The position numbers and the translations under genes are program-made. The notes below the pieces were generated by a model. That model had not been told where the DNA came from and did not search any database. It saw nothing but the letters and a program-made list of their open reading frames with translations. This document shows, piece after piece, positions 1 to 10,829 of a DNA stretch of 64,000 nt. The first letter of the stretch is position 1. Each line of letters begins with the position of its first letter. The DNA comes from Bipolaris cookei (lineage: Eukaryota; Ascomycota; Dothideomycetes; Pleosporales; Pleosporaceae), in contig NRSV01000066.1 in assembly GCA_002286855.1 (NCBI GenBank), positions 1-64,000 of the forward strand. The letters run 5' to 3'.

Positions 1-1331
1 CCCTTACTCAACTGCTGCATCTGCTCCTTAAGAGAAGTTGTAGGAGACCCTTGCTGGATTTGCATGTGGTTTCGAATAAGCGTAGCCTGCGCCTCCATTT
101 CGCGCGCGTTGCCCGGCGTTTTCGGCTCCCAGGTAGTAGTCTCTTGCGCTGGTGGAGTTGGCGTACGCAGCACGACGTTAAGCTGTGATAAAACAACGTT
201 ATAATCGTGTGGCGTAAGCCCAGCACCTCGAAACCCTCCGCGGATATTCTCTGGTGTGATAGCCTTGTAATAGGCCTTTTTGAACGCTGGTAGGAAGGTT
301 TCTTTGCTGATATGGTGGATGCGATTGCGTGCCAAGACTGAGATAGCATCACCATACGCGCGCTTCAACGGCGAGAAGCAGCCCACATCAAGAGGCTGTA
401 AGAGGTGCGACGAGTGGAGAGGCATACAGAGGAGGATCATCTTCATCTCTTCGCAGAGATCTCAGAAATCCACTGAGCAGTGGCTCTCATGGCCGTCAAT
501 AATAAGCAGTCTATGCGTCCCCACAGGGCGCGCATGGGAATCGAAGTGACGGAGTCAGTCAAGCGCTAGATTGTTATTCGTCCAGCTGTTGGGACTGACT
601 TGGATTACCCAGTCGCGTGGTAGATCCTCAGTGAACCAGGTGGAGATCAGAACCTTGCCTGCGAACATGAGAAAGGCTGGGATACGCTTGCCTGTTGCGC
701 CAGCGCCTTGTATCAGCGTAACCCACTCACGATTGCCTGGCTGGATCTTCTTTGTTCTTCCTGGTTTATCTAAGCCCGCGATAACTGACTGTGATAAAAT
801 CTTGCCCATAATGAAGCCAGTCTCATCAAAGTTGTAGATGTCTTCGTCCACGATACCATACTTCGCCTTTGTATTCTGAACTAGCTCGAACCAGCCCTTA
901 ATAGGCGCTGGATCTTCGCAGGTAGCTCGCTGACGATCATATGGACGGCTTCGGCGTGTACGCAGCTCAGGATTGCGCTGGACAAACCTATCAACCCAGT
1001 TCTTGCCAACCTCCTCTCCACCGCGCTCTCGGAGCAGTCTATTGGCCATATCTCGCACGTCATCTCTCCTACAAGGTAGCCCTCGCTCGGCCTCAACTAT
1101 TACACGCCTAGTAATAGTCTCCTCTTCTAGTTTTGTTAGGCGCTTAGTAGGTGGTTCGTAGTCGCGTCGACAGGGCTTTCCATTACGTCGCCGTTGTATC
1201 GTCCGTCTTGGCACGCTATAGATTAATTCAGCGCGCCTTAGGCTTAAGTTTTCGCGTTTTTGTAGATCAGAGATAGCGATGGTAACTTCAGCTTCAGTAT
1301 AGGTCTTTGGAGTTTGGTGTTGTTGAGACAT
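1..1331 (-). pseudogene. pogo-type DDE transposase, inactivated
   Basis: The first ATG is at 1331. The frame stays open to 558 and then continues, uninterrupted except for two TGA codons (555-557 and about 435), to the left window edge. From the N-terminus it has a psq-type helix-turn-helix, a CENP-B-type helix-turn-helix (roughly residues 55-125), then the DDE domain with YNFDETGF, LLIIDGHESH and PLDVGCF supplying the three acidic positions. The C-terminal tail is missing because the window ends. One stop replaces a tryptophan seen in the related copy at 17790-19538, so the copy is dead through point mutation, without frameshifts in the visible part. Function of the family is cut-and-paste transposition in the nucleus. 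Confidence 0.85.
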
Positions 1332-1412
1332 CACGCGTTGTTATTGCGAAGGTGAGGTACTAAGATTTCGTGGGGCGCACACTGGGATGGGGCGCACACT
1401 GGTGAAACACGT
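1..1412 (-). mobile_element. pogo/Fot-type DNA transposon, cut by window edge
   Basis: This is the right-hand part of a pogo-type element whose transposase reads on the minus strand. The outer end at 1412 begins, read inward, with ACGTGTTTCACC and is followed outside by TA at 1413-1414, the target duplication typical of this superfamily. Inside the end a 17-20 bp GC-rich block (GTGTGCGCCCC) is repeated twice. The first 12 bases match the ends of the element at 15974-17086, and the two transposases are closely similar, so they are subfamilies of one lineage. The other terminus lies outside the window. Confidence 0.85.
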
Positions 1413-1986
1413 TAATTACTTAAAGAAAGCTCTCGTAGGCAAATAGATTAAGTAGCAATTAGATTGCTACTGTTGGCACGATAAAGGGATCACGGGGTAA
1501 ATCAACTTGCAGCTGCAATACTATGGTGAGGAAGCGGATTGATTCTCTGTATGTGCTATTGTGTCCAGTACTTACAGCGTCTGCGCGCACGGACGCAGAC
1601 GCACGATTCGGTAAGCAGCGGGGACAACGACGTCCCTGCGACTGCTCGTGTCAACCAATCAGTTTCGCTTATTAGTAGGACTCGTTCGAGTCCTAATTGA
1701 TTCTGACAGCTACTCTGCAGCTTGCTATTCCTATGGCTTGTTAAGCTAGAAGCACAGAGTAAAGAATAAAGGATAAATAGCAAATAGCAAAGGGTAAAGA
1801 GCGACGACTAGTGATACAACGACTGGTGATACAACAACCAGTAAAGAGCATTATGTAAAAAACAAGGAGTGACGTAAGGGCGCTAGGATAAAAGGTGACG
1901 TATGTAATAGTTTAGTTATCCTTCTAGGCCTAAGACCTTATAAAAACTTAGCTATCTGTAAGTAGGCTCTCTCCTATAACAAGTTC
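1413..1986. other. intergenic, AT-rich, no gene seen
   Basis: This lies between the pogo end and the 3' end of the secreted-protein gene. It contains short direct repetition near 1805-1850 (GTGATACAACGACTGG repeated with changes) but no open frame with recognisable content. Confidence 0.6.
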
Positions 1987-2742
1987 CTAACCATTGACCC
2001 AGTTTAGCAATGCGTTTGTAGCGTCGTTGACTGAATTGCGAAGAAAACATGCCTGGATCGTTTCTCCAGTATGAGCTGCTCCCTTCCAATACAACCCATT
2101 TACTCCATTGATGTCTTCGATCCTTTCAATTCTTTTGTTACTTTGAAGCCATGCTTCAGAGACCCAATTTCGCGACGCATGTGAATTAGGATTGCCACCG
2201 TAAAATTGAACACTAATCGTAAGATCGTCCTCCTCATTAATTACAGTCAATCCAGGACCACAGTGGTTCCCATCAGTTGATGAGGAATCAGTTGACCATT
2301 CAAACTGATGTTTTTTAGCATCCTTCTCTACGCAGGATACTTCACTTGATGTTTGCCCAAGAAAGTTCTTATAAGAGACCTGCTGACAAATTTCATCGTC
2401 CACGCATTTATCCCGGTGTGTAAGAACAGCATTATTGTTCGTAGGAATTACTGTTTGACATTTTGCAGTGTAATCGATGTCGTTCTCACAAACTGCCGAT
2501 AGAAGTTTTGTCTGGTAGGTATAACGTCGATCTCGGGTACGTGGATCAGCGACAGTTCGGGTATCGGCTGCACAAGCCTCTTGACCAAGGTTTCTCCGTA
2601 TATTAGGAAATGCTCGAGCAGTAATCTTGGTGTTTGGGGTCGTATTGGGATTAAGCACATCAACTCCCGTCATCGACCAATCGACAACTACCTCGGCGAA
2701 GGATACCGAGGCGATTGAAAGGAGTAGGTAAAAAAGATTCAT
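1987..2742 (-). CDS. secreted cysteine-containing protein, candidate effector
   Basis: A single-exon 251-residue protein. Residues 1-16 form a typical signal peptide (hydrophobic MNLFYLLLSIASVSFA, cleavage predicted before Glu17). The mature part has eight cysteines, an even number compatible with four disulphides, no membrane segment, no GPI signal and no domain that I recognise. The ATG at 2742 is the natural start, since it places the hydrophobic stretch at the N-terminus. It lies between a dead pogo element and a mariner element, a setting typical of lineage-specific secreted genes in plant-associated fungi. I cannot name a function. An effector role is inferred only from secretion, cysteines and location; an ordinary secreted protein of unknown family is equally possible. 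Confidence 0.7.
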   Translation of the reverse strand: MNLFYLLLSIASVSFAEVVVDWSMTGVDVLNPNTTPNTKITARAFPNIRRNLGQEACAADTRTVADPRTRDRRYTYQTKLLSAVCENDIDYTAKCQTVIPTNNNAVLTHRDKCVDDEICQQVSYKNFLGQTSSEVSCVEKDAKKHQFEWSTDSSSTDGNHCGPGLTVINEEDDLTISVQFYGGNPNSHASRNWVSEAWLQSNKRIERIEDINGVNGLYWKGAAHTGETIQACFLRNSVNDATNALLNWVNG

Positions 2743-2909
2743 TTTTATTGTATGGTATAGTAAGTGTAAAACGTAGGAGTATTAATTGCTCTATTAAGAG
2801 CAAAAGGTATAAAGCTTTTAGTAACTCTAGACAGAACGTTAAGGAGTGTGATATATATATTAGTTATCGAGGCCCGAGCTAAAAAATGTATAGAGCTAGA
2901 ATTGTAAAG

Positions 2910-2977
2910 AGACATATTAGACCTCACCTGATTGTAAGAACTAACCTAACTATAATCCCTACCTCTAATATCCCGCT
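2910..2977. repeat. relic of a mariner inverted repeat outside the intact element
   Basis: Bases 2930-2977 repeat, with a few differences, the subterminal block 3009-3063 of the neighbouring mariner TIR (GATTGTAAGAACTAACCTAA versus CATTGTAAGAACTAACCTAA). The preceding 20 bases are a more decayed match to the TIR tip. It is best explained as the end of an older copy into which the 2980-4984 element inserted. Confidence 0.65.
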
Positions 2978-2979
2978 TA

Positions 2980-3273
2980 CATCGTAAGCAGTAACGGGAC
3001 ATGCCAGACCTCACCTCATTGTAAGAACTAACCTAACTATAATCTCTGCCTCTAATATCCCGCTTACATCATAAGCAGTAACGTGTAGCGGGCTGAACGC
3101 CCTTTTGGATATCTCCTCGATAGAATCTCGGTTCGAGCAGCGCTCAGACAGCACGCTCAGACAACGCGCTCAGATACTTCGGCATAATCTTTCTCCGACA
3201 AGTAAATAAACATCACGCAAGTATGGAGGTGCCTTTCAAAAGTCCTTGCCTGACTTGGCGAGCAGGAGTTCAT
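2980..3273 (+). repeat. mariner left terminal inverted repeat (294 bp)
   Basis: Starts CATCGTAAGCAGTAACGGGA at 2980 and ends with the CAT at 3271-3273. It is an inverted copy of 4691-4984. An internal near-palindrome (GCTTACATCATAAGC) occurs about 85 bp from the tip. Confidence 0.92.
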
Positions 3274-3370
3274 AGCACCAACCAAATTAGGAAGTATCTC
3301 TGATATAACGTGGCTCTTACTTCTAACCTCATACTGTATCTCTACAATATTCTATCAAACTCTTAATACT

Positions 3371-4687
3371 ATCGCTCCTTACGAGAACTCCATCCGTGCT
3401 ATATTTGTTTGTTTTAAAGCTACTAGAAAGTCAAGCAAAGAGATTTCTGCTATTGCTGGGATTCCAACGCGGACGGTGAACTCTATATACGCTCGAGCAA
3501 TTGAACGAGGCTTTGAACCATTTAAGCGGCCAATGGAGCTTCTAGATAGACACCTTAAGGATGCCCCTCGATCTGGCAGGCCATCTAAACAAGCTGCAGT
3601 CTCACAAAAGGTGGTTAATACCGTACGCAATGATCGATATGGGCGAGAGAAGTCATATGCTGACATTGCTGGCGCCCTTAGCCTGGAAGGGTTCGATATC
3701 TCGGCATCAACAGTATGGCGGGTACTCAAGAAAGCAGGCTTTAAGAAGACCGAGCTAACGAGGAAGCCTATACCGACGAAGAAGATAATAGAGGACTACT
3801 ATAAGTGGTGTTTAGATTATAAAGACTGGACGCTAGAGGATTAGAAGAATGTGATCTGGTCAGATGAAACATCTTTTGTTCTGAACTATAGGCGTAGGGG
3901 ATATAGAGTTTAGAGAAAAGCAGATGAAGCCTTTGTACGCAGCTGTATTCGCGAGCGATGGAAGGGCTACTGTGAGTTTACATTCTAGGGGTGCTTTTCG
4001 TACGATAAGAAGGGGCCTTGTCACTGCTAGCTACCTGGAACGAAGCAAGAGAAAGAGACTGCTGCTCGTCAAATTGAGGAACTTAATGAAGAGCTTGAGC
4101 CTATCTTGAAGGAGCAGTGGGAGCTTGAAAATAGCATGCGCCGCCTTAACCTACACAATAAGCCTGGCTGGCAACCTCAATAGAGGTGGAATAATAAGAC
4201 TGGAAAGCTTAGTAGAGGCAGCGGCTTAGGTATTGATTAGTACAGATATTAGACGACTGTCTTGCTTCTGAAGCTATTCCCTTTTGCAAAGGAGTGTATA
4301 GCCGAACGGCCCAAGACGGTTATACAAGAAGATAAGGCACCTGCTCACGACTACCATGCTCAACAATATTTATACAGCCTCCATAGTCTTGAGAAGCTGT
4401 TCTAGTGTGGCGACTCTCCTAATCTTAATACTATTAAGCCTTGCTAGCCGTGGATGAATAGAGCTGTAACGAAGAAGGGAGCACCAAAGAGTAGGGCGAA
4501 GGGAGTTCGAGCGTGGGAGCAGTGCTGGGGAGACGTATCTCAAGAGCAGATTTAAGCCTAGATTGAGAGAATTCTAGTTCCCATTAAAGAGATTATCAAG
4601 CTTAAAGGCGGCAATGAGTACAAGGAGGGTAGGCGGCTTAGGGAGCCAGAGCAGGGGTTGCCGGAGGATGATTCAGATTGGGAATAG
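3371..4687 (+). pseudogene. Tc1-like transposase closed by in-frame TAG/TAA codons
   Basis: One reading frame runs from about 3371 to a terminal TAG at 4685-4687 with no frameshift. Its N-terminal part has the two helix-turn-helix regions of Tc1 transposases (SSKEISAIAGIPTRTV, then a GRPSK hinge and SASTVWRVLKKAG). The catalytic domain shows WSDETSF, QEDKAPAH and a decayed CGDSPNLN..IKPC segment where the third acid lies. Eleven internal stops interrupt it: TAG at 3842, 3911, 3986, 4028, 4181, 4238, 4250, 4403, 4445, 4559 and TAA at 4553. None is TGA. Several fall where tryptophan or glutamine is expected, so all can arise by C-to-T change at CpA on one strand or the other, the pattern of RIP. 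The original start codon is not evident. Confidence 0.85.
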
Positions 4688-4690
4688 CAC

Positions 4691-4984
4691 ATGAACTCCT
4701 GCTCGCCAAGTCAGGCAAGGACTTTTGAAAGGCACCTCCATACTTGCGTGATGTTTATTTACTTGTCGGAGAAAGATTATGCCGAAGTATCTGAGCGCGT
4801 TGTCTGAGCGTGCTGTCTGAGCGCTGCTCGAACCGAGATTCTATCGAGGAGATATCCAAAAGGGCGTTCAGCCCGCTACACGTTACTGCTTATGATGTAA
4901 GCGGGATATTAGAGGCAGAGATTATAGTTAGGTTAGTTCTTACAATGAGGTGAGGTCTGGCATGTCCCGTTACTGCTTACGATG
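4691..4984 (-). repeat. mariner right terminal inverted repeat (294 bp)
   Basis: Reverse complement of 2980-3273 over its whole length by eye. The transposase stop at 4685-4687 lies just inside it. Confidence 0.92.
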
Positions 4985-6252
4985 TATGTAAGCAGTTGAG
5001 TGTGTGAGAAGTATGTGTATTCTGATGTGTATGATGATATCTGTGTCAAGCCAGCTTACCGATCTGCCCAGCTCACTGATCCCGCACGTTACTCTAAAAG
5101 CATTAGCAAAATGCGCAATGACTGCAGAAAAAACACGCGGTTGCCACCCTTTGTTTTCCAGCAGCCAAAGCTTATATGTATTCTAGTAACTAGTGGCTTC
5201 TGACAGAGCCTGGATAACTGAGGGTTGCATATGATGGAAAAGATACATTGCGAAATTTGTAACACTGTGAAGTAATTTGTATTCCCAAAGCTGCCATTTG
5301 TTCAAGTAGCAATCAGCGTGGCGACCCTACATAGTTTTCGGCATCACAGCAGGCACGAGGCTGACGGTGGCTTTCTGCGCTGGGAGGAGGTTATCAGGGC
5401 TAGATACTGACCTTCTGTATGTGCAACAGATTGTAAAAGCTTCTCAGCAGTGCTATAGCAGAGCAACGCTGTTATGCACGCAATACAGGCTATTTGTAAG
5501 ATTCGCAAAATGGACAGCAATAGTAACGTAATTTATAGTTAGAAGGATTGGGATAAGCTCACGAACAGCTCTAACATATCGTTAATACAAACTAACAGCG
5601 AATATCAGAGTGCGCGAAGAACGTGAAGTGCTGAAAGTCGAAGTACCCCTCATTTGTCCCAGCACGGCTCATCCAAAGACATCCCAGCTCTTACACACGC
5701 CCATTCCGCCACCACCAGGCTTTCTGTCCACTTGGTCGCCGACATACTGAAGTACACTCTTGCTGTCTAGGCAACAGCAATGGCAGCTACTTGGCCTCAC
5801 TATTGATCTATCCCTCTTGCCCAAGCCACGCAGCAAGAAGTAAATCATCGTCGGGCACGAACACACGCAAAAGACGTGACAATGGTTGATACATCCGCCC
5901 ATAGATTTTTCATATTCAGCTTCTGCCAGGAGACAATTATCGTCTCATTTTCCACTGGCATATACTACATACACACATCTGTCCAGGTCAATCGACCCTG
6001 CGACCCTTATCGCAAACGTTCCCAATAAAATAAACGCCAGAGCGAGTTGTGCCGGACGCCCATGTCCGTCCTGTCCATACACACAATCTGCTTTTCTTTT
6101 GCACCGCTCAACGACCCATGATGCAGGTTGAACTTTTGGGTATCATAAAACTCATTACACACACATTACACGAGAGCAAGTTGATATGCTACTCGACGCA
6201 GCCGTGTTGATGAAACACGGTCGCAAAGGGATTGCCAAACGGCAAAAGAAAT
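4985..6252. other. intergenic, 3' side of MET6, no gene seen
   Basis: Open frames here (for example 5669-5902 minus, 5886-6131 plus) are short, overlap each other and show no recognisable composition or splice partners. The last 250 bases are pyrimidine-rich on the plus strand and contain the downstream region of MET6. I see no transposon ends. Confidence 0.55.
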
Positions 6253-8656
6253 TTAAGCCGCGTGCTTCTCGCGGTAGAATTTGGCAGCATTGACCATGTT
6301 GATCAGCGCAGCCTTGGTCTCCTTCCACTGACGGGTCTTGAGACCGCAATCGGGGTTGACCCACAGCTGCTCAGGCTTGAGGTATGTGAGCATCTCAGAC
6401 AGGCGGTCTTTGATCTCCTGCTCAGAGGGCACACGAGGCGAGTGGATGTCGTACACACCTGGGCCAATGTGGCGTGGGTACGCCTTGTCCTCAAACACCT
6501 TGAGGAGCTTGGCGTCGCTCTTGCTGTTCTCAATAGACAGAACATCGGCGTCGAGCGCAGCAATAGCGTGGAAGAAATCCTGGAACTCTGAGTAGCAGAA
6601 GTGCGAGTGGATCTGGGTAGAGTCCTGGACACCTGCACATGCAAGTTTGAAAGAGTCGACGGCCCATGAGAGGTACTTCTCGCGCTCAGTGCCAGCACGG
6701 AGAGGAAGTCCCTCACGTAGGGCGGGCTCGTCGACCTGGATGACGTAGATGCCAGCAGCCTCGAGGTCGAGAACCTCGTCACGGAGAGCGAGGGCAAGCT
6801 GCTGAGCTTGCACAGACTGGTGGACATCGTCACGGGGGAAGGACCATCGCAGGCAAGTAATAGGACCAGTAAGCATGCCTTTCATGGGCTTCTTGGACAC
6901 CGAGGCGGCGTACTTGGATTCCTTAACAGTCATGGGAGCAGGGCGAGAGATGTCACCCACAATGATTGGAGGTCGGACGCAACGGGATCCGTAAGACTGG
7001 ACCCAGCCCTTGGTAGTGAAGACATAACCGTCAAGGCGCTCACCAAAGTACTGCACCATGTCGTTGCGCTCCGGCTCACCGTGGACGTAGACATCAAGGT
7101 CAAGTTCATCCTGGATCTTAACAGTCTCCTCAATCTCCTTCTCAATGAACTTCTCGTACTCGGCAGCGGTGATCTCACCCTTGGTAAACTTGTTACGCTG
7201 GATACGGATCTCCTTGGTCTGGGGGAAGGAGCCGATGGTAGTGGTGGGGAAGAGTGGGAGCTTGAGGTGTGTCTTCTGCTGGGCATATCGCTCAGGGAAG
7301 GCAGACTTGCGCTCGTGCTGCTCAGGGGTGACGCTAGCCTGGCGGTCCTTGACAGCCTTGTTGTTGGTGCGCTCAGATGAGGAGCGAGACTGCATTGACT
7401 TGGCGTTGGCCTCCAGGGCCTCACGAACGGAAGCGGGTCCCTCGTTGACAGCCTTGGCAATGACGACAACCTCTGACACCTTTTGGACGGCAAAGGAGAA
7501 CCAGTCCTTGACCTCCTCGGGCAGCTTCTTCTCGCTCTCGAGAGAGTGGGGAGTGTGGAGAAGCGAGCTGGAGGTGGCGACAATAACACGGTCCTTGCCA
7601 AGCTTCTGGACAGCAGTCTCGACAAGTTCAATGGCGTTCTTGAAGTTGGTCTTCCAGATATTGCGGCCGTCAACGACACCAGCAGAGAGAACCTGGTTGG
7701 AGCCAAGCTTGCTGATGACACTCTCGAGCTGCTCAGGGTTCCTGACGAGGTCGACGTGGATAGCAGCAGCCCCCTGGAGGCTAGGAAAGACGTCGAAGTT
7801 GTGGACAACGTCACCAAAGTAGGTGGCAATGACAGCCTTGGGCAGGTCGGCGCCAACAAGCTTCTCGTAGGTAGGCTTGAAAGCATCCTTGACCTTCTGA
7901 GGCAGATCGTAGACGAGGACAGGCTCGTCAATCTGGACGTACTCGGCACCAGCCTCCTTCAGCTTCTTGAGGAGCTCAACGTATACGGGCAGCAGCTTGT
8001 CGAGGAGGGAGATGGGGTCGACAGACTGGCCACGGTCGGCCTTTCCGAGGGCGAGGAAGGAGACGGGACCAATGAGGACGGGGCGGGTGGTGATGCCAGC
8101 CTCCTTGGCCTCGAGGAACTCAACCACAGGCTTGGGGTTCTCGGCAAGCTTGAAGGTCTGATTGTCCTGGAGGGTAGGCTTGACATAGTGGTAGTTGGAG
8201 TCGAACCACTTTACCATTTCCTGTAAGCATGTTAGTAATGGCTTGTTAGCTGAGAGGCGGTTCACCTACCAGACTAGGAACGTCGACGCCATCCTTCTGG
8301 TGGCCACGGCCCATGGCGAAGTACTCATCGAGCTTGTGCAGTCCGTGCTTGGAGTAACGCTCTGGGATAGCCTGGGATTGTTAGCAAAAAAAGCAACAAT
8401 TAGGTATGAGGTAAGAGAGACTCACGTTGAAGAGCTGAATGTGGTCGAGAAGATGGTCGTAGAAGGCAAAGTCGTTGCTGGGAATGATCTCGACGCCTGC
8501 GTCCTTCTGGATCTTCCAGTGCTCCAACCTTAGGCGCTTGCCCTCCTTGAGCAGGTCATCGCGGGAGAGCTTGTCAGCCCAGTAAGCCTCGTTGGCCTTC
8601 TTGAGCTCACGGTCTGCACCCATGCGGGGGAAACCAAGTACTGATGAGTGTACCAT
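6253..8656 (-). CDS. MET6: cobalamin-independent methionine synthase
   Basis: It transfers a methyl group from 5-methyltetrahydrofolate (triglutamate) to homocysteine, giving methionine in the cytosol. Three exons close in frame: 8656-8426, 8371-8270 and 8220-6253, giving 766 residues, the usual length of the MetE/Met6 family. The protein has the N-terminal and C-terminal barrel halves. The C-terminal half shows the zinc and homocysteine ligands in IHSHFCYSEF and WVNPDCGLKTR, and the family string CVRPPIIVGDISRP. Introns of 54 and 49 bp have good GT-AG ends and keep phase 0. The ATG at 8656 has a purine at -3 and starts the conserved VLGFPRMG segment. It is divergent from the SDR gene at 9655. 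The long open frames on both other registers over this gene are by-products of its GC-biased third positions. Confidence 0.97.
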
Positions 8657-9654
8657 TGTGATGTGCGTGTCCGAGATGGACGAGTGGTGTGGGAGAAAAA
8701 GAGACGATGAAAAGGAAGAAGGGGGATGAAGTCAATTGGGAGGATGGAGGGGATGGAGAGGGGAGTGAGGAGGGATGGCAGAAGAAGAAAGAGCAGCAGA
8801 TGGTGTGCTTTATGGTTTTTGCTGGCGTATGCTGACACCGCGGGGTTACCGCTAATGGCGCGCCGGTGCCCCTCACCGCCTTCGGGGAAGAGTGCATCGC
8901 CATACACTATCTGGGCCTCAACCAGCACAGCGCCCTTAGCCGGACTATGCCACAACACCGCTGCTGCAACTCGCGGTCAAGCGCATCTTTTTGGCCCCTC
9001 TGCAGCGAATCAAGGCCCCCATAGCAAGCTGCTCCATCCGACATCGGTACTATCTGTGCAAAACTCCGAGTGTTAGCGTCGTCGATGCTGTTGCACGCCA
9101 TACTGAATCAACCCAGTTCGGTGCTACTCGGGCACTTTGATAGTCGCTCGGAGTGGCAGAAAAAACAATGCGTGCTGCTTTGGTTTTGCATGCTTGGTCT
9201 CGATAGCAACTAATCTCTGCCCATGTGCTGTGGGATTGCATATCTCCTGCTGGCGTGAATTCGCTGGCATGAATCAACTCGCTCGCCATTGCCTGCTGCC
9301 CCTCGCCTCAGCAGCCCTCCTGGGCCTCTAGTAGCTCAGACCCTGGCGATCATCCCCCAACCACACAGCTCGACTTTTTTTCCTGAGACCACACGGAACA
9401 ACACCGCGCCATGCTCTACATATATCCTACACTGCTCAATACCCTCCGGTCCTTCTCGTGATGGTCGGACAGTGGCCGAGCAGAAGCTGGATAATGATGC
9501 GGCGAAACCACCGAGCACTTGGTTTACTGAGCCGTCTCCATGGCCCCGCATCACCTATAAAACCCCGCCATAAATAGTCCGCATCACACCAACCCGACCA
9601 TTGCGACGCATACCCACGCAGTCTACCAGGCCCAGCATTTCTGCAAGCAGCAAC
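8657..9654. promoter_or_regulatory. shared upstream region of MET6 and the SDR gene
   Basis: About 1 kb separates the two divergent start codons. On the MET6 side the leader is purine-rich on the plus strand (8690-8800), so it is CT-rich on the transcribed strand, as is common for highly expressed fungal genes. On the SDR side there is a TATA-like box (see 9556). I find no supported gene in between. Confidence 0.5.
9556..9562 (+). promoter_or_regulatory. TATA-like box of the SDR gene
   Basis: TATAAAA lies 93 bp before the ATG at 9655, in the sense orientation, within a C-rich stretch. The distance suits a core promoter with a short leader. Confidence 0.5.
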
Positions 9655-10607
9655 ATGGCCGAGAGACCAGCACACACGCGAACTGCCTCCACTAATCTTG
9701 GCACTTCCGGCCAGCGCATCCTCGAAGGAAGAAACGCCATTGTGACAGGAGCATCAAGAGGTACGTACTGCTTCTCCTTGAGCGTTTCCATTTCTCAGCC
9801 CCCCTAGGAATTGGTGTCGAAGTCGCCCGCAACCTCGCTTCCAAAGGCTGCAATGTCGTCATAAACTACACCTCCGACTCGTCTGCCCAAGTTGCTCAAG
9901 ACCTTGCTTCCGATCTGCAGTCCGAGTATGGTGTCAAGGCCATCACCGTGCAGGCGAGCATGGGCTCAGAAAATGGCCCAAAGCACCTCGTAGAAGTCAC
10001 TAAGAACAACTTCCAACACCCCAAGACGGGCAAGTTCCAGCTCGACATCATCATCAACAATGCTGGTGTTGCCGGCAATAACTACGTCGAAAACGTCGAC
10101 TGCGAAGACTTTGCCAGGCAGTACAACGTCAACGTGCGAGGCCCACTGCTCCTTGTGCAAGCTGCCGTCCCCTACCTGCCAAATGACCGATCAGGTCGCA
10201 TCGTCAACTTGTCGTCTGTCAGTTCTTCGCTAGGATACAAGGGCCAGTCAATCTATGGTGGAACAAAAGCAGCCCTAGAAAGCATGACGCGAACTTGGGC
10301 TCGTGAATTGTCCGAGCGATGCACCGTCAACGCCATCAACCCCGGCCCAGTCGCGACAGACATGTACTGGAGTAATGACGAATCCTTCATCGCACTGAAC
10401 AAGCCCTTCATCGAAACCACCCCGTTGGCCGCACCACGAAAGGGTGTTGACCCAGAACGAATCTATGAAGCGTCCCAAGGCGCTGGAGGAAGACCAGGCT
10501 ACAGTGAGGAGGTCGCTGGTATTGTTGGCATGCTCTGCTTGCCTGATGCTGGATGGACAACAGGCAGCGTCATATGCGCCAATGGTGGCATGAAGTTCAC
10601 CTACTAG
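9655..10607 (+). CDS. short-chain dehydrogenase/reductase
   Basis: NAD(P)-dependent oxidoreductase of the classical SDR family. The substrate is not predictable. Exon 1 is 9655-9760 and exon 2 is 9808-10607; the 47-bp intron ends in CCCCCTAG, and together they give 301 residues. The Rossmann motif TGASRGIG (residues 31-38) spans the splice junction, NNAG is at 119-122, the catalytic serine lies in NLSSVSSS near 175, and YGGTK provides Tyr185 and Lys189. INPGPVATDM follows as in the family. The first 25 residues are a polar extension without a clear targeting signal. Splicing is required, since exon 1 without it would run into stops before the motif is complete. It resembles fungal 3-oxoacyl-ACP-reductase-like SDRs, an annotation often applied without biochemical proof. 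Confidence 0.93.
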
Positions 10608-10829
10608 ATGAAATGGGTTTCTCGCATTTGCTGTCACTTCTGGGCCTTTTCATATCTTGTCTATACATATACATTAGGAAAACTTGCGCGAATCCGAGCT
10701 TGTCTCTAAAACAATTTAGAAAATATTCTACTCTTTATCTTAGCTGTACTAAAGGTGGATTGTTCGACGTGATCAACACTTTGCCATTATAATGGTCTAT
10801 GTTTTGTACACTAAGAATTAGCAATAAGT

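Larger units (their letters stand above)
2980..4984 (+). mobile_element. Tc1/mariner-type transposon with 294-bp inverted repeats
   Basis: The 2005-bp element is bounded by 294-bp terminal inverted repeats (2980-3273 and 4691-4984) that I find identical base for base, and by TA target duplications (2978-2979, 4985-4986). Each TIR contains three tandem 12-bp units related to CGCTCAGACA (left copy about 3140-3173), plausible transposase-binding sites. The interior encodes one Tc1-like transposase frame on the plus strand that is closed by many stops. Long TIRs with TA duplication fit the Tc1/mariner superfamily; I do not assign a named family. Confidence 0.9.

Noticed and set aside
3371..4687. 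Idea that TAG is read as an amino acid in the mariner frame
   Set aside because: Host genes here use TAG as a normal terminator (for example the septin stop), and CpA-directed mutation explains the stops.
5886..6131. 81-residue plus-strand frame downstream of MET6
   Set aside because: No motif, no upstream promoter signal, and it overlaps an equally long frame on the other strand.
6930..7949. 339-residue minus-strand frame and 190-247-residue plus-strand frames over MET6
   Set aside because: They overlap the well-supported methionine synthase exon in other registers and show the Ser/Arg/Leu-rich bias of codon shadows.
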